In this document: positions 52,769 to 61,541 of the stretch, piece after piece
How the letters are laid out: each line of letters starts with the position of its first letter
Numbering within the stretch: the first letter of the stretch is position 1
DNA from: an uncultured Paludibacter sp.
GTDB taxonomy: Bacteria; Bacteroidota; Bacteroidia; Bacteroidales; Paludibacteraceae
Length of the DNA: 64,000 nucleotides
Assembly: GCA_937897985.1 (NCBI GenBank)
Contig: CALCBD010000018.1
Location: 248,001-312,000, forward strand
Reading direction: 5' to 3'
Position numbers and translations under genes: made by a program
The notes under the pieces: model-generated
What the model was told of the DNA's origin: nothing
Database searches by the model: none
The model's input: only the letters and a program-made list of their open reading frames with translations

Positions 52769-55700
52769 TTAAAATTTAACATTAGCACCAAACTGATAGG
52801 TTACAGTTGCAGGACCGTTGTCTTTGCCCATTGAAGCGCCGGCCCATTCGGGGTCAAATCCGGCATAACTACTGAAAACGAATGGATTAAGTACGTTGCA
52901 GTAAATACGCAGATTGGAAATTCCAACTGATTTTATAATTGATTTCGGAAGGGTGTAACCCACTGAAATATTTCTGATTTTAAGATATGAAGCATCTACC
53001 CATGAACCCGGCATATCATTGGCGGTTTCTTTTGCAGTGTGCCAGTACGGACCACAATTGGCTTTTGTACCGTTATCAGTATAAACCATTGGTCGTGACT
53101 GATTGTTGATTGCAGTTTGTTGTACATAGAATGAGCCATCATCAGCAAGCATATAAGTGCCTGCAGGTACATAATATTCCATTCTTAATTTCTGACGGCC
53201 ACGATCGTTGTAATTGGTGAATTCTTCGATGAAAGGAGAAAATACCGTCATACCCTGAGCTGTGTAAAGATTCATCGAAAAATCAATTCCCCTGAATGAA
53301 AGATTTGTGCTTAAACCGGCTGTCCACGAAGGATCAGAATGACCCTGTATGCGGCGGTCGTTGGCATCGATGCCGTTTCCATCAAAGTCTTTAATTTTCG
53401 CCTGACCTTCGCGGGCGATGAAATTACCTGCTGAGTTTACTGCGCGCAGGTCTTTGTTTGCTTTTGCAGTTTGTAAATCTTCAGGAGTCCAGATACCATC
53501 ATAAACGTAACCATATATAGAATTAATGCTTTCACCTACCATCCATTTTTGTGTGTTGCTGTTGATAAATACATAACCTTTGGTAGTATTTCCAAACAGA
53601 TTCACTATTTCATTTTTGTTTGCTGTAAATGAACCGCTTATGTTCCATTTGAAATCTTTTCCGTTGATTACAACAGTATTCAGCGATACTTCCACACCTT
53701 TGTTGAGTACCGAACCCAGGTTGTCGGTCATGGTACCTGCACCCGATTCGAGTGGTAAGGTGCGTTTTTGTAAAAGTCCTGACGATAAACGATTATACAA
53801 ATCAACACTCAAATCAATTCTGTTGTTCAGCAATCCGAAATCGGCACCAAAGTTGATTTCGCGTGTTTTTTCCCATGTCAGAGCCTGACTTACCAGCGAA
53901 CCCGGACCCACACCTAAGGCATTGGTGGTGCCAAAGTTATAATAAGTACTCTGATTGGCAAGTATTTGAGTTAAATACGGGTCTATATTGTTGTTCCCGG
54001 TATAACCTAAACTTCCTCGGATTTTCAGATTTGATAAAACGCTTTTTGCTGATTCCATGAATGATTCTTCGCTCATTCTCCATGCAACTGAAGCAGATGG
54101 GAAAGTTTTCCACTTATGTCCATCGGCCAATTTGGAAGAACCATCCGAACGAACTGTTACAGTAGCCAGGTATTTACCTTTATAGGCATAATTGGCTCTT
54201 GCGGCTACCGACACCATCATCGATTCAGTATATACACTTGTAAGTTTTGTGTTGGCGGTGTTAGTAGCTGTACCTAAGTTATACCATTTGTAATTGTAAT
54301 TGTAACCTGCGGTGTTGATGGTATAAAGTTCTGAATTATCACCGTAAACACTGTGCAAGCCCATTACTTCGAGATTGTGGTCGCTACCCAGATCAAATTT
54401 ATAATTTACCTGATTGTCCCACGTATAATTGAAATAAGTAAAATTGTCCACATTGGCTTTTGCATCACTTTCAACTGCGGATGTCAACGGGTTGTCGTAA
54501 TTACCTTCAGTTAGTACGCTCTTGTACAATCCTTTGCGGTAAGTGGTAAAACTTGGTGAAAGTGTGGTTTTGAAAATTAAATTTTTAACCGGCGAAAATT
54601 GAAGGAAAGCACTTCCCAATGCTACAATTTTGTTGGTGTTGTTGGATGTATTGGCTAAATCAATCAATGGATTAATTGAAGATGTAAAACCTCCGCTACC
54701 GATTGAATTAGGGAAAATGGCATTGTTATTCGCATCCAGTAATGTTTCGGTGGTTTTACCCGGCACTACTATTATATCACCTTCGAGGTGGTTTTTTGAA
54801 GCATCTAATTTACCTTCGGCATAAGCAGCTGTAATTGGAGCCATACGGAATGCACTTAACATTGCATTATCACTTCCGGTTTCCTGATTTGAATAAGCAG
54901 TGTTGATGTTAAATCCTGCCGACCATTTGTCGTTAATTTTTGCATTGACACTTCCCTTGAGGTTGTACCTTTTATAGGAGTCATTCACAAAAACACCTTT
55001 TTCGTCCTGATAACCAACACCGACTACATAAGCTATGTCTTTGTTACCTCCCGAAATATCGATGTAATGATTTTGCTGAACTCCCTGTTGTGAAACCAAT
55101 CCGACCCAGTCGGTTGAAGTGTTGCTTAAATACCTGTCGAGCAACCATTGACTACCACCGAATGAACCGTTGGCATACACCTGTTGAAGACCTTTACCAT
55201 CACCTAAATCACGTAACTGTACTCCACCCATCCACACGTTTTTAAGGTCGGCAGTGGCAATTTCGATTTTACCATCATTGTTTGTGTCGGATGTGTACTG
55301 GTAATTGAGAATACGGTATTTCATCCAGTCGCGGGTATCCATAAAGTCGGGCATACGGGCGATATTGGTGATACCGTAATATCCATCATACGAAATCGCC
55401 GTTTTGGAAGACTGCTGTACGCTCTTTCCGGATTTTGTCTGAACGATGACAACCCCGTTTGAACCACGCGAACCATAAATGGCTGTAGAGGAAGCATCTT
55501 TTAAAATATCGATTTTTTCGATGTCCTGAGGATTTAAAAAGTCGATGTTTGAAGTAATTACGCCATCAACCACATACAGCGGAGCTGTATTTCCCGAAAC
55601 AGAGTTTTGACCACGAACAATGATATCAAATGCTGCTCCTGAACGTGAGGATTTTTGCTGTACCTGAACACCCGGTACCGAGCCCTGCATTGCGCTGATT

Positions 55701-56125
55701 ACATTGGTAGTTCCCTGTTCGGTAATTTTTCCTGCATTTACACTCGATACAGCACCCGTTAAATCGGACTTTCGAACGGTACCATAACCAACTACCACCA
55801 CTTCGTCGAGATTTTTGGTTTCGTCCATCAAAGTTACATTAATAACCGACGCTGTAATCTCAAGTTCTCTGGTTACCATTCCCACATACGAAACAACAAG
55901 TGTTTTTGCGTTTTGTGGTACGGCAAGACTGTACGAACCATTGAAATTGGTGACTGTTCCGATGGTTGTTCCCTTAACAAGAACCGAAGCACCAATAATT
56001 GACTCTCCCGTGGCATCTTTCACCACTCCCGTAATTGTTTTTGTTTGTGCCCATATCATGGTTTGAAATGACAGAGCTAAAACGACAAATAAAACATGTT
56101 TCAGAATTGAACTGTTTTTCTTCAT
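52769..56125 (-). CDS. SusC/RagA family TonB-dependent outer-membrane transporter
   Basis: An 1118-residue outer-membrane importer. After the signal peptide (ending MIWAQ) come a carboxypeptidase-regulatory-like domain (~30-110, ITGVVKDATGESIIGASVLVKG), the TonB box region (LDEVVVVGYGT), the plug (~120-230, with the DASSTAIYGSRGSNGVV motif) and a 22-strand barrel ending in YQFGANVKF. The protein moves glycans across the outer membrane with TonB energy and its SusD lid. It opens the susCD operon, divergent from the pectate lyase gene, with matched 14-base sites in the shared gap. Confidence 0.97.
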   Translation of the reverse strand: MKKNSSILKHVLFVVLALSFQTMIWAQTKTITGVVKDATGESIIGASVLVKGTTIGTVTNFNGSYSLAVPQNAKTLVVSYVGMVTRELEITASVINVTLMDETKNLDEVVVVGYGTVRKSDLTGAVSSVNAGKITEQGTTNVISAMQGSVPGVQVQQKSSRSGAAFDIIVRGQNSVSGNTAPLYVVDGVITSNIDFLNPQDIEKIDILKDASSTAIYGSRGSNGVVIVQTKSGKSVQQSSKTAISYDGYYGITNIARMPDFMDTRDWMKYRILNYQYTSDTNNDGKIEIATADLKNVWMGGVQLRDLGDGKGLQQVYANGSFGGSQWLLDRYLSNTSTDWVGLVSQQGVQQNHYIDISGGNKDIAYVVGVGYQDEKGVFVNDSYKRYNLKGSVNAKINDKWSAGFNINTAYSNQETGSDNAMLSAFRMAPITAAYAEGKLDASKNHLEGDIIVVPGKTTETLLDANNNAIFPNSIGSGGFTSSINPLIDLANTSNNTNKIVALGSAFLQFSPVKNLIFKTTLSPSFTTYRKGLYKSVLTEGNYDNPLTSAVESDAKANVDNFTYFNYTWDNQVNYKFDLGSDHNLEVMGLHSVYGDNSELYTINTAGYNYNYKWYNLGTATNTANTKLTSVYTESMMVSVAARANYAYKGKYLATVTVRSDGSSKLADGHKWKTFPSASVAWRMSEESFMESAKSVLSNLKIRGSLGYTGNNNIDPYLTQILANQSTYYNFGTTNALGVGPGSLVSQALTWEKTREINFGADFGLLNNRIDLSVDLYNRLSSGLLQKRTLPLESGAGTMTDNLGSVLNKGVEVSLNTVVINGKDFKWNISGSFTANKNEIVNLFGNTTKGYVFINSNTQKWMVGESINSIYGYVYDGIWTPEDLQTAKANKDLRAVNSAGNFIAREGQAKIKDFDGNGIDANDRRIQGHSDPSWTAGLSTNLSFRGIDFSMNLYTAQGMTVFSPFIEEFTNYNDRGRQKLRMEYYVPAGTYMLADDGSFYVQQTAINNQSRPMVYTDNGTKANCGPYWHTAKETANDMPGSWVDASYLKIRNISVGYTLPKSIIKSVGISNLRIYCNVLNPFVFSSYAGFDPEWAGASMGKDNGPATVTYQFGANVKF

Positions 56126-56226
56126 TTTGTGATTAGAATTAAGTGTTATTTAATATGTTTTTTTGAAAAAAAATACGCTGCTAAATTACTTTGTATCTCA
56201 AAATTCAGTGGTTAAATTTTGACCGA

Positions 56227-56355
56227 AAATGTGGATAAATTGACATTTATTTCATTTTTTATATTTACTTTTAAATTCGTAATTCTGTGTTAATTTTCCT
56301 GAATCAAAGGCTTTTAAATTAATTCTCCACTTTTTTAGCGGATTTATCCACATTT
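56227..56355. promoter_or_regulatory. Paired 14-base inverted sites with perfect DnaA boxes
   Basis: AAATGTGGATAAAT (56227-56240) and its exact reverse complement (56342-56355) flank ~100 bases in the susC/pectate lyase divergent gap. Each contains a perfect DnaA box (TTATCCACA at 56344-56352; its complement at 56230-56238). The right site touches the probable -33 region of the pectate lyase gene. They may be operators for the locus regulator or true DnaA sites. Confidence 0.6.
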
Positions 56356-56380
56356 GTTTCATCCAAATGCATTTATTTTG
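56353..56380 (+). promoter_or_regulatory. Possible promoter of the pectate lyase gene
   Basis: TTTG at 56353-56356 and TATTTTGC at 56374 are 17 bases apart; both spacing and -7 box are one or two bases short of consensus. It lies ~26 bases before the start codon. Confidence 0.35.
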
Positions 56381-56405
56381 CACCTTCAACTGAAAGAAAT
56401 ATTGA

Positions 56406-57956
56406 ATGAAAAAGTTAAACATCTTATTATTGTTAATTATTTTAGCAGTCAACCCCGGTAACTCCAAAAATTATTTTGTGGCTGTGACCGGAACTTCCGG
56501 TAGTGCCGGTACCATCATTTCTCCTTACGATTTTAATACAGCAGTTTCAAAAACTGTAGCCGGCGATACAGTCTTCATCAGAGGGGGTATGTATAGTTAC
56601 AGTTCTTCAGTAACCATTTCAAAAAGTGGTTCTGCTTTATCGTACATACATTTGGTAGCCTATTCAGCTGAAATTCCGGTTTTCGATTTCCGAAATCAGG
56701 TTTACGGAAGTAATAGCATCGGTATTAAATTGTCAGGAAATTACGTTCATATAAAGGGAATTACAGTGCAGGGTGCCGGCGATAACGGTATGCAGGTGAC
56801 CGGAAGTTATAATTATGTCGAAAATTGTACTTTCAGATGGAACTGTGACTCAGGTTTACAAATGAAAACCGGTTCGAATAACCTGATTGTCAATTGCGAT
56901 TCGTATGAGAATTTTGATTATGAATCGGGAGGCACAAGCAGTCCTGATTACGGAGGGAATGCTGATGGTTTCGCTGATAAGCAGTATTCAAACACCGGAA
57001 CCAATACCTATAAAAAGTGCCGCTCGTGGCGGAACAGCGACGATGGTTGGGATAGTTACGAAAAAATCGGAAACACAGTTTACGACAGTTGCTGGTGTTA
57101 TGCTATGTCGCCTTCGACTTTTGATATGACCGATCATATACGTTTTAAAACCGATAGTGCATCCTGGTTTTATCAATTCAAAAATAGTTCAGGAAGATAT
57201 GTAATTAAAAACTACGGGAATGGAAATGGGTTCAAATTAGGTGGTAATTATACCGCTAATAATGCCACTTTACACAATTGTGTGGCTGTTGGTAATCCTA
57301 CAAAAGGCTTCGATCAGAACAACAATAACGGAACCATGACCCTGTATAATTGTACAAGTTACAATAACAAAACAAATTACGGCTTTTCGAACAGTAGTTA
57401 CGGAACTCTGATCATTAAAAACTGTGCTTCACTCACAAGTGCCGGCTCAAATTCTTTCAGTACAAAAACCGTAACACAGGCATTCAATTCATGGAATTCG
57501 GGTTTTTCATGTTCTGCTTCCGATTTTGTAAGTCTGGATTATACCCAATTACTCAATCCCCGCCAAAACGACGGTTCATTGCCCGAAATCAGTTTTCTGC
57601 ATTTAACTCCCTCAGCTGCAATGATTGATAAAGGTATAAATCTTGGATTGCCCTTTAGCGGTACAGCACCCGACCTGGGAGCTTTTGAATACTATGCCCC
57701 TACAGCCACACATGACCTTTCGGAAAATAATTCTGATTGTAAAATCAGCTACTCAGACACAAATAAAAGCATTTTGATAGAGGGAAAACCCGGTCTGGTG
57801 GGGATTTATTCATTGACCGGAGTAAATCTTTACTCCATACATGCTGATTCAGAATCAGTTTCTGTTTCGACCGACCGGATTGCAAAAAGTATTGTATTGG
57901 TCAGAGTTGTCAGCACAGACGGCAAAGTTTTAGTTAAAAAGGTTCAGGTCAATTAA
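56406..57956 (+). CDS. PL9-type pectate lyase with T9SS sorting tail
   Basis: A 516-residue exported right-handed beta-helix enzyme, signal peptide ending NPGNS. The core (~25-435) has the PL9 pattern: NADGFADKQ (Asp187 or Asp191), NSDDGWDSYE (Asp212, Asp213, Asp216), which fits the calcium-binding aspartates of PL9 enzymes, and GNGFKLGG with Lys277 as the probable catalytic base. PL9 lyases cleave polygalacturonate or rhamnogalacturonan by beta-elimination. The last ~75 residues (SILIEGKPGLVGIYSLTGVNL, VKKVQVN) look like a type A T9SS signal. It is divergent from susC and is the clearest pointer to a pectin substrate. Confidence 0.9.
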   Translation: MKKLNILLLLIILAVNPGNSKNYFVAVTGTSGSAGTIISPYDFNTAVSKTVAGDTVFIRGGMYSYSSSVTISKSGSALSYIHLVAYSAEIPVFDFRNQVYGSNSIGIKLSGNYVHIKGITVQGAGDNGMQVTGSYNYVENCTFRWNCDSGLQMKTGSNNLIVNCDSYENFDYESGGTSSPDYGGNADGFADKQYSNTGTNTYKKCRSWRNSDDGWDSYEKIGNTVYDSCWCYAMSPSTFDMTDHIRFKTDSASWFYQFKNSSGRYVIKNYGNGNGFKLGGNYTANNATLHNCVAVGNPTKGFDQNNNNGTMTLYNCTSYNNKTNYGFSNSSYGTLIIKNCASLTSAGSNSFSTKTVTQAFNSWNSGFSCSASDFVSLDYTQLLNPRQNDGSLPEISFLHLTPSAAMIDKGINLGLPFSGTAPDLGAFEYYAPTATHDLSENNSDCKISYSDTNKSILIEGKPGLVGIYSLTGVNLYSIHADSESVSVSTDRIAKSIVLVRVVSTDGKVLVKKVQVN

Positions 57957-58044
57957 TCCGGTATTCAGATTATTCCAAAAAAAAAGAATTTTGATATTAG
58001 TCTGGAAAACAGTTTTATAAGCAATTTATATTCAGGTAAAATCA

Positions 58045-58098
58045 ACAAATGTACATCTTCAATTAAGGAAAAATTTCTTTAATTGAAGATAAATTTGT
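58045..58098. promoter_or_regulatory. Large palindrome, probable operator of the hydrogenase gene
   Basis: Bases 58055-58070 pair with 58075-58090 in 15 of 16 positions; the outer 12 (ATCTTCAATTAA / TTAATTGAAGAT) are perfect. Six more bases (ACAAAT 58045-58050, ATTTGT 58093-58098) extend it after a small offset. It covers the -33 region just before the -7 element at 58098, the place for a repressor or activator site. No U-tract follows, so it is unlikely to be a terminator. Confidence 0.65.
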
Positions 58099-58105
58099 AT
58101 CTTTG
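58098..58105 (+). promoter_or_regulatory. -7 element TATCTTTG of the hydrogenase gene
   Basis: A perfect TAnnTTTG followed by GCAG, 28 bases before the start codon at 58134. It overlaps the upstream in-frame codons from 58083, which supports the start at 58134. Confidence 0.68.
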
Positions 58106-58133
58106 CAGTCCCAAACGTAAAGACTATAAAACG

Positions 58134-59558
58134 ATGGCATTTGTAAATAACACCATGATAGTTCGGCGTGAACTCATGTCCAAACTGATTTCGTTGTACA
58201 AAGAAGAAAAACTGGTCGAAGAGATTGACCGCATTCCGCTACGAATGTCACCCAAAAATGCACAGGCACGTGGCAGATGTTGTATTCACAAGGAAAGGGC
58301 TGTACTCAAATACAAGATGTTGCCAATTCTCGGATACAGTATTGACGAAGAAGAGGATGAACTGACACCGCTTTCGGATTATGCTGCGCGTGCCATTCAG
58401 CGCAACAAAACCAGCAATTCCATACTTACCGTAGTAGACGAAGCTTGTACTGCATGTGTGAAAACCAATTACGTAGTTACCAATCTTTGTAAAGGATGTG
58501 TTGCGCGTTCGTGTTACATGAACTGCCCGAAGGATGCCATCACTTTTGCCGAAAACGGACAAGCACATATCAATCATTCCAAATGTATTAACTGTGGCAT
58601 CTGCAAAGAGGCATGTATGTATCATTCAATAGTTTACATTCCGGTTCCCTGTGAAGAAGTATGTCCAGTAAAAGCAATTACCAAAGATGAAAACGGTATA
58701 GAACACATTGATGAATCGAAGTGTATTTATTGCGGTAAATGTATCAATGCCTGTCCTTTTGGCTCAATTTACGAAATTTCGCAGGTGTTTGATATTCTCG
58801 CTGCATTAAAACGCGGTGAAAAAATGATAGCTATCATGGCACCTTCCATAATGTCACAGTTTAACAACCCGATCGAAGAAATTGCTGCAGCAGTCGAGAA
58901 AATAGGTTTTACCGAAGCCATCGAAGTTGCTCATGGAGCGATGGAAACTACCCGCAGAGAAGGTGCTGAACTTGAGGAAAAACTGGAAGCCGGTCAGCAA
59001 TTCATGACTACTTCATGTTGTCCATCGTATATTGAGCTGGTCAACAAGCATCTACAGGAGCTGAAACCTTTTGTCTCTCATACAGGTTCGCCAATGTACT
59101 ACACCATCGAATTAGCAAAACAGAAGTATCCCGACGCGAAAATCGTTTTTATAGGGCCGTGTGTGGGCAAACGCAAAGAGGTAATGGATCATCCGGATAT
59201 TGATTATGTACTTACCTTTGAGGAAATTGATACTTTGTTCAACGGATTATCCATTGAATTAGAACCATCAACAGTTCAGAGGGATATTGCTCCGCTTTCG
59301 GGACGAGGATTTGCCCGTGCCGGAGGTGTAATTGAGGCTGTAAAAACAATGTATCCCAAACTGGGAGTAAATCCTGTTTCGGTTGCTAATCTGAATAAAA
59401 AGAACATTGCTTTGCTGAGGGCTTATGCCAAAGGTAAAGCACCCGGAAATTTTATTGAAGTGATGGCCTGTGAAGGAGGCTGTATATCAGGTCCCTGTGC
59501 GAAAGTCGACTATTCGCAGGCTCAGAAGATTTTCAGAAAATCAATGGGAGAAGTTTAG
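58134..59558 (+). CDS. Monomeric [FeFe] hydrogenase (group B-like)
   Basis: A 474-residue iron-sulfur enzyme that makes or oxidises H2. The N-terminal half carries several cysteine clusters: an unusual Cys set near 95-125, then two ferredoxin-like 4Fe-4S motifs (CINCGICKEAC and CIYCGKCINACP). The C-terminal H-cluster domain shows the three signatures: TSCCPSY, PCVGKRKE and EVMACEGGCISGP. The short length, the N-terminus and the L1 motif without Trp fit the monomeric group B type of anaerobic Bacteroidetes and clostridia, whose physiological role is not settled. No HydE, HydF or HydG maturase is in the window. The start at 58134 is chosen because the promoter overlaps the longer frame. It is a single-gene transcript. 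Confidence 0.93.
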   Translation: MAFVNNTMIVRRELMSKLISLYKEEKLVEEIDRIPLRMSPKNAQARGRCCIHKERAVLKYKMLPILGYSIDEEEDELTPLSDYAARAIQRNKTSNSILTVVDEACTACVKTNYVVTNLCKGCVARSCYMNCPKDAITFAENGQAHINHSKCINCGICKEACMYHSIVYIPVPCEEVCPVKAITKDENGIEHIDESKCIYCGKCINACPFGSIYEISQVFDILAALKRGEKMIAIMAPSIMSQFNNPIEEIAAAVEKIGFTEAIEVAHGAMETTRREGAELEEKLEAGQQFMTTSCCPSYIELVNKHLQELKPFVSHTGSPMYYTIELAKQKYPDAKIVFIGPCVGKRKEVMDHPDIDYVLTFEEIDTLFNGLSIELEPSTVQRDIAPLSGRGFARAGGVIEAVKTMYPKLGVNPVSVANLNKKNIALLRAYAKGKAPGNFIEVMACEGGCISGPCAKVDYSQAQKIFRKSMGEV

Positions 59559-59578
59559 AAGTGGAAATTGATTAATTG

Positions 59579-59623
59579 TATTCAAAATAATTACTGAAAT
59601 TTAATCAGCGATTATTTTGAATA
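59579..59623. terminator. AT-rich hairpin between convergent genes
   Basis: Bases 59579-59591 pair perfectly with 59611-59623 (13 pairs, 19-base loop), overlapping the stop of the Nudix gene. AT-rich with no strong U-tract, so its strength as a terminator is doubtful. Confidence 0.42.
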
Positions 59624-60763
59624 TGCGTTCAGCACAGTTTCTTTCAGGCTGCATTTACAATCACAGCTACCCGGGTCGAGCAGACCGCTCCTTTTAAGTA
59701 CTTCAAATTCGGTAAGGAAGTTTTCGGTAAAAATTCCTGTTCCGGTATTTTCTTCAATTTGTTTTACTGTCCACCATTTTGCGCTGTCAATATATTCCGG
59801 ATTAAGCTGAAATTCGGGTAATTTACAGGCTACAAATAAGAAAGCGTAGTGAAATTCATCGGGTGTTTCATGTGTATAATTTGACAAAAAGATGGGTTTC
59901 AGAGTTTTAATACCATATCTTTCATTTACTGTTCGTGAAATGCATTGTTCTACAGTTTCATTAACTCTTACGTGGTTGGAAATGGCTGTATCCCAGTAAC
60001 CCGGAAAAAACGTATCCTGACGACATCTTTTCTGAAGAAAAATCCGGTTATTTTCAATAAGCATAACCCTGATTACGGGATGAATATATTTTTTTTCCTC
60101 CTGCAGGCTGATTTTGCTGTGGATTGAACCTATCATTTTCCCATTTTCATTCAGAATTGGCCACCATTCTTCTTTGAGTAAATGTACCCTGATGATGGTA
60201 ACTCTGATCAACTCGTAAAAAACCACAAAGAAAAACAGGGTTAAATAGGCATCATGAACAAAATTCAAAGCATTTTCACGTTTCGGAACAGGCAAAATCT
60301 GCAGCATAGTATTAATGCTGATATAGACGAAAATAAGTGCCGTTAAAATCTTAATCATTCTGAACAATTCGTTCAGATTGTTGATCATGGGTGGCAGCTT
60401 TTTTTCAAACGAGTAAATGAAAGTTTCAATTTTCTTTCGAAAAAGCAGTGACAGTACAAAAACAAATAATACCAGGAATTCTAATGCTGTATTACCGATT
60501 ATTTCAGGAAGTTTATCGACAGGTACTATTGAGATAATACCACCAACCAAAAATACAATTAAACTCGAGAATACAAACCAGTCAAGAATTTTCCGGTAAA
60601 AGAAATGGATATACACCAGAAGAATAAAATTTACCGGCAAAGTAACCAGCCATGCTTGTTTTAATCCCCAAAAATCATTTACCACCATGAAAACCATCAA
60701 TGGCAGAAAATGCAGTATCGGATTAAAAAAAGATTCGTTAATTTGCTTTCTCAGTGCTTTCAT
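59612..60763 (-). CDS. Membrane protein with C-terminal Nudix domain
   Basis: A 383-residue protein. Residues ~15-195 hold about six membrane helices (LPLMVFMVV, NFILLVYIHFFY, FSSLIVFLVGGIISIV, FLVLFVFVLSLLF, ILTALIFVYISI, LTLFFFVVFYELI). Residues ~215-365 are a Nudix fold similar to the isopentenyl-diphosphate isomerase branch (FLQKRCRQDTFFPGYWDTAISNHV). The Nudix box is degenerate: Asn replaces the first Gly, and the REUxEE core reads RTVNER, so only one of its three acidic positions is kept. Activity may be lost or altered. It ends in a Cys-rich tail (GSCDCKCS). Membrane-anchored Nudix proteins of this kind are rarely described. The function is unknown. Confidence 0.82.
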   Translation of the reverse strand: MKALRKQINESFFNPILHFLPLMVFMVVNDFWGLKQAWLVTLPVNFILLVYIHFFYRKILDWFVFSSLIVFLVGGIISIVPVDKLPEIIGNTALEFLVLFVFVLSLLFRKKIETFIYSFEKKLPPMINNLNELFRMIKILTALIFVYISINTMLQILPVPKRENALNFVHDAYLTLFFFVVFYELIRVTIIRVHLLKEEWWPILNENGKMIGSIHSKISLQEEKKYIHPVIRVMLIENNRIFLQKRCRQDTFFPGYWDTAISNHVRVNETVEQCISRTVNERYGIKTLKPIFLSNYTHETPDEFHYAFLFVACKLPEFQLNPEYIDSAKWWTVKQIEENTGTGIFTENFLTEFEVLKRSGLLDPGSCDCKCSLKETVLNAYSK

Positions 60764-60848
60764 AAATAAATTCTCTGTTGCTCACACTCTAACAACAATA
60801 ATTGCTTTTATGTTTTACAAAGCTGCTGAAATTTTTTTACCGGTTCAT

Positions 60849-61448
60849 TTAAAATGACATCATCCGGCTAACATATTTGCCTATAATGTCAAATTCGATG
60901 TTAACGATGGTTCCTTTTTTTATCTGGTGAAAATTAGTGTGTTCGTAAGTATAGGGGATAATAGCTACCTGAAAACTGTTGTCGGTGGGATTGCAAACGG
61001 TCAGACTTACTCCGTTGACTGTTACCGATCCTTTATCGACTGTCATGTAACCACGTTTGGCCATTTCTTTGTCCTGTTTGTATTCAAAGGTGAAATACCA
61101 GCTTCCGTCAGCTTCCGACACTCCGGTGCAGATAGCAGTCTGGTCAACGTGTCCCTGAACGATATGTCCGTCTAACCGGCCGTTCATCATCATACTGCGT
61201 TCGAGGTTCACTTTGCTTCCGGTTTCCAGTTTCCCAAGATTCGTTCTGTCGAGTGTTTCTTTTATGGCAGTAACTGTATAGGTTTCATTTGTTTTGTCCA
61301 CTACAGTAAGGCAAACGCCATTGTGTGCTATGCTCTGATCAATTTTCAATTCGTTTACAAACGAACATTTCAGTGTCAGATGCAAGTTTTCCTGTTCTTT
61401 TTTCAATGCAACTACTTCAGCTGCTTCTTCTATTATTCCTGAAAACAT
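60849..61448 (-). CDS. ribE: Riboflavin synthase (alpha subunit)
   Basis: It joins two molecules of 6,7-dimethyl-8-ribityllumazine into riboflavin and a pyrimidine by-product. The 199-residue protein is two repeated lumazine-binding barrels: MFSGIIEE with NGVCLTVV in the first and GHIVQGHVDQ with NGVSLTVC in the second, each with the usual conserved residues. Length is standard. It stands apart from other riboflavin genes. It lies 93 bases downstream of thrC in the same direction and may be read through from it. Confidence 0.97.
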   Translation of the reverse strand: MFSGIIEEAAEVVALKKEQENLHLTLKCSFVNELKIDQSIAHNGVCLTVVDKTNETYTVTAIKETLDRTNLGKLETGSKVNLERSMMMNGRLDGHIVQGHVDQTAICTGVSEADGSWYFTFEYKQDKEMAKRGYMTVDKGSVTVNGVSLTVCNPTDNSFQVAIIPYTYEHTNFHQIKKGTIVNIEFDIIGKYVSRMMSF

Positions 61449-61541
61449 TTTATTATTTACTATTTATAATTTACAATTTTTGGTGCCTGTTCGAAGTGAT
61501 ATCTGTTTTTGTTCCGAATCAATTCGCATATATACAATGTA

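Noticed and set aside
56126..56405. Replication origin between susC and the pectate lyase gene
   Set aside because: Only two DnaA boxes are present and no dnaA, dnaN, gidA or parAB lies near; the boxes are reported as a finding instead.
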